A stretch of 6,331 bases of DNA, from NCBI GenBank assembly GCA_937944075.1, contig CALDZZ010000123.1, forward strand, positions 1 to 6,331, read 5' to 3'. The stretch comes from an uncultured Rhizobiaceae group bacterium. Lineage in GTDB: Bacteria > Pseudomonadota > Alphaproteobacteria > Rhizobiales > Rhizobiaceae. The notes under the pieces are model-generated. The model was not told the DNA's origin, ran no database searches, and saw only the letters and a list, made by a program, of their open reading frames with translations. Both the position numbers and the translations under genes were made by a program. This document shows, in pieces, positions 5,599-6,331 of this stretch. Each line of letters opens with the position of its first letter. Positions within the stretch are counted from its first letter, which is position 1.

Positions 5599-6152
5599 GA
5601 GCGCGCTGAATCGACCAGATACTTCCAGACATAATCGGAAAAAGAGCGCCAGCACTCAACATGAAAGGCATCTTCGCCAATGCGCCATAGAACAACTTCA
5701 GCCTTGCCGATTATCGTTCTTGCACAACACCCGATTGGAAACGCATTCTGAGACAAATCCTGAGGACATCCGGCATTCAGGGCAAGCTTTGCATTTTTTC
5801 CGGAAACCGTGATGCTTGTATTCCTGTGATTGATGGCAACTGCAGAATAAAGCCCTTTACTGACAGAATTGATCTTGTCTACCAGCCCCGTACCATCTGG
5901 TGCGACAACAAGCCATTCATCCGGCCCGATCCACAAGACAGACAAATTGCCAAGTTCTGAAAGCTCTCGCGTTGCAGACGTTCTTGGCTCACGCGGTAAT
6001 TTCAAATCAAGTGCCTTGTTGATACCGTCAATCGCGGCCTCTTCTGCGCGAAGGGATACGCGTTCAAAGAAATCAAACGGCTGAAGCAACACACCGTTAC
6101 TGCCAAATACACGCCCGTCCAGCGGGTGAATGCGCTCTGCAACATTATCCAT
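5592..6152 (-). CDS. soxG: Sarcosine oxidase gamma subunit
   Basis: The 186-residue gamma subunit of heterotetrameric sarcosine oxidase, the cytoplasmic complex that oxidises sarcosine to glycine, peroxide and 5,10-methylene-tetrahydrofolate. Gamma has a GcvT-like fold and helps build the complex. Recognisable stretches are LSVLWIGPDEWLVVAPDG (70-87), a GcvT-like ITVSG segment near 120, LNAGCPQDLSQNAFPIG (128-144), and CCARTIIGKAEVVLWR (145-160) before a WRSFSDYVWKYL C-terminal helix. Length fits the family. I start at ATG 6152 because AGGAGAG (6160-6166) lies seven bases upstream and the start overlaps the soxA stop by 8 bases, the usual soxAG linkage. Earlier in-frame starts (6176, 6266) lie inside soxA without such a site. 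Confidence 0.95.
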   Translation of the reverse strand: MDNVAERIHPLDGRVFGSNGVLLQPFDFFERVSLRAEEAAIDGINKALDLKLPREPRTSATRELSELGNLSVLWIGPDEWLVVAPDGTGLVDKINSVSKGLYSAVAINHRNTSITVSGKNAKLALNAGCPQDLSQNAFPIGCCARTIIGKAEVVLWRIGEDAFHVECWRSFSDYVWKYLVDSARSV

Positions 6153-6331
6153 TGGTGCGCTCTCCTTTTGGGTCATAGAAAATTGGCGAACAAATTTCAG
6201 CCTTGATAATTTCGTCCGGCATCGGAATATGTACTGTCTCTCCCATGCGGTTATGACCGTTTTCAATCAGGGCCATGGCTATTGAGTGACCAAGGTTCTC
6301 TGACCAGTATGATGACGTTACAAAACCGATC
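6145..6331 (-). CDS. soxA: Sarcosine oxidase alpha subunit, C-terminal fragment
   Basis: The last 61 codons and stop of the large alpha subunit; the rest lies beyond the right edge. Visible residues begin IGFVTSSYWSENLGHSIAMA, followed by a segment with RMGETVHIPMP and the terminal FYDPKGERTNG. This is the end of the GcvT_C-like domain of SoxA, the tetrahydrofolate-side domain that receives the one-carbon unit. The stop TAA (6145-6147) falls inside the soxG start region (8-base overlap). The full protein is normally close to 1000 residues, with an N-terminal NAD/FAD-binding part expected outside the window; soxB and soxD would be expected further upstream. Confidence 0.93.
   Translation of the reverse strand, partial: IGFVTSSYWSENLGHSIAMALIENGHNRMGETVHIPMPDEIIKAEICSPIFYDPKGERTNG
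6160..6166 (-). promoter_or_regulatory. Ribosome binding site of soxG
   Basis: Minus-strand AGGAGAG, seven bases before ATG 6152 and inside the end of soxA. It is the strongest ribosome binding site in the window and decides between the three possible in-frame starts of soxG. Confidence 0.85.

Noticed and set aside
6153..6266. N-terminal extension of soxG to upstream in-frame starts at 6176 or 6266
   Set aside because: It would overlap soxA by 32 to over 120 bases and has no ribosome binding site, whereas ATG 6152 has AGGAGAG at ideal spacing.

Overview
The window looks like a chromosomal stretch from an alphaproteobacterium, probably a Hyphomicrobiales-type (Rhizobiales) organism with moderate G+C. 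The evidence is a heterotetrameric sarcosine oxidase tail (soxA-soxG), a c2-like cytochrome with the lysine-rich insert before its methionine ligand that I associate with rhizobial relatives, and a small lipoprotein hydrolase of a type I associate with the same group. The taxonomic call is an inference from protein character only. Every gene I can support (eight, two of them cut by the window edges) lies on the minus strand, so the order of transcription is from high to low coordinates. No rRNA, tRNA, CRISPR array, insertion sequence or phage gene was seen, and no stretch over 300 bases lacks a gene.

Right part (6331 to 3754), one apparent transcription unit: the last 61 residues of SoxA, soxG overlapping it by 8 bases, a 63-base gap occupied almost entirely by two inverted repeats, a GTG-started membrane-anchored alpha/beta hydrolase, and an ICMT/PEMT-like membrane methyltransferase joined to it by a TGATG stop/start overlap. 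SoxA and SoxG are parts of the enzyme that oxidatively demethylates sarcosine, passing the one-carbon unit to tetrahydrofolate. The two downstream proteins look like membrane lipid or prenyl-type enzymes and have no obvious role in sarcosine catabolism.

Middle (3753 to 2251): a predicted lipoprotein of the alpha/beta hydrolase fold (GHSLGG nucleophile elbow) with its own promoter. A 24-bp near-perfect palindrome lies across the promoter's -10 box, a good candidate operator. Next comes a monocistronic secreted class I cytochrome c with its own promoter and a clear intrinsic terminator.

Left part (2141 to 1): an acyl-CoA dehydrogenase followed 7 bases later by a CaiB/BaiF (family III) CoA-transferase that runs off the window. 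Its ribosome binding site overlaps the dehydrogenase stop codon. The pair implies activation of an organic acid to its CoA thioester and then dehydrogenation. The CoA-transferase resembles the itaconate/mesaconate/citramalate type, but the substrate cannot be fixed from this window.

The least explained material is the hydrolase/methyltransferase/lipoprotein-hydrolase group (5528 to 2873) together with its control elements: the palindromic operator candidate at 3594-3617 and the start-proximal hairpin at 5531-5566.
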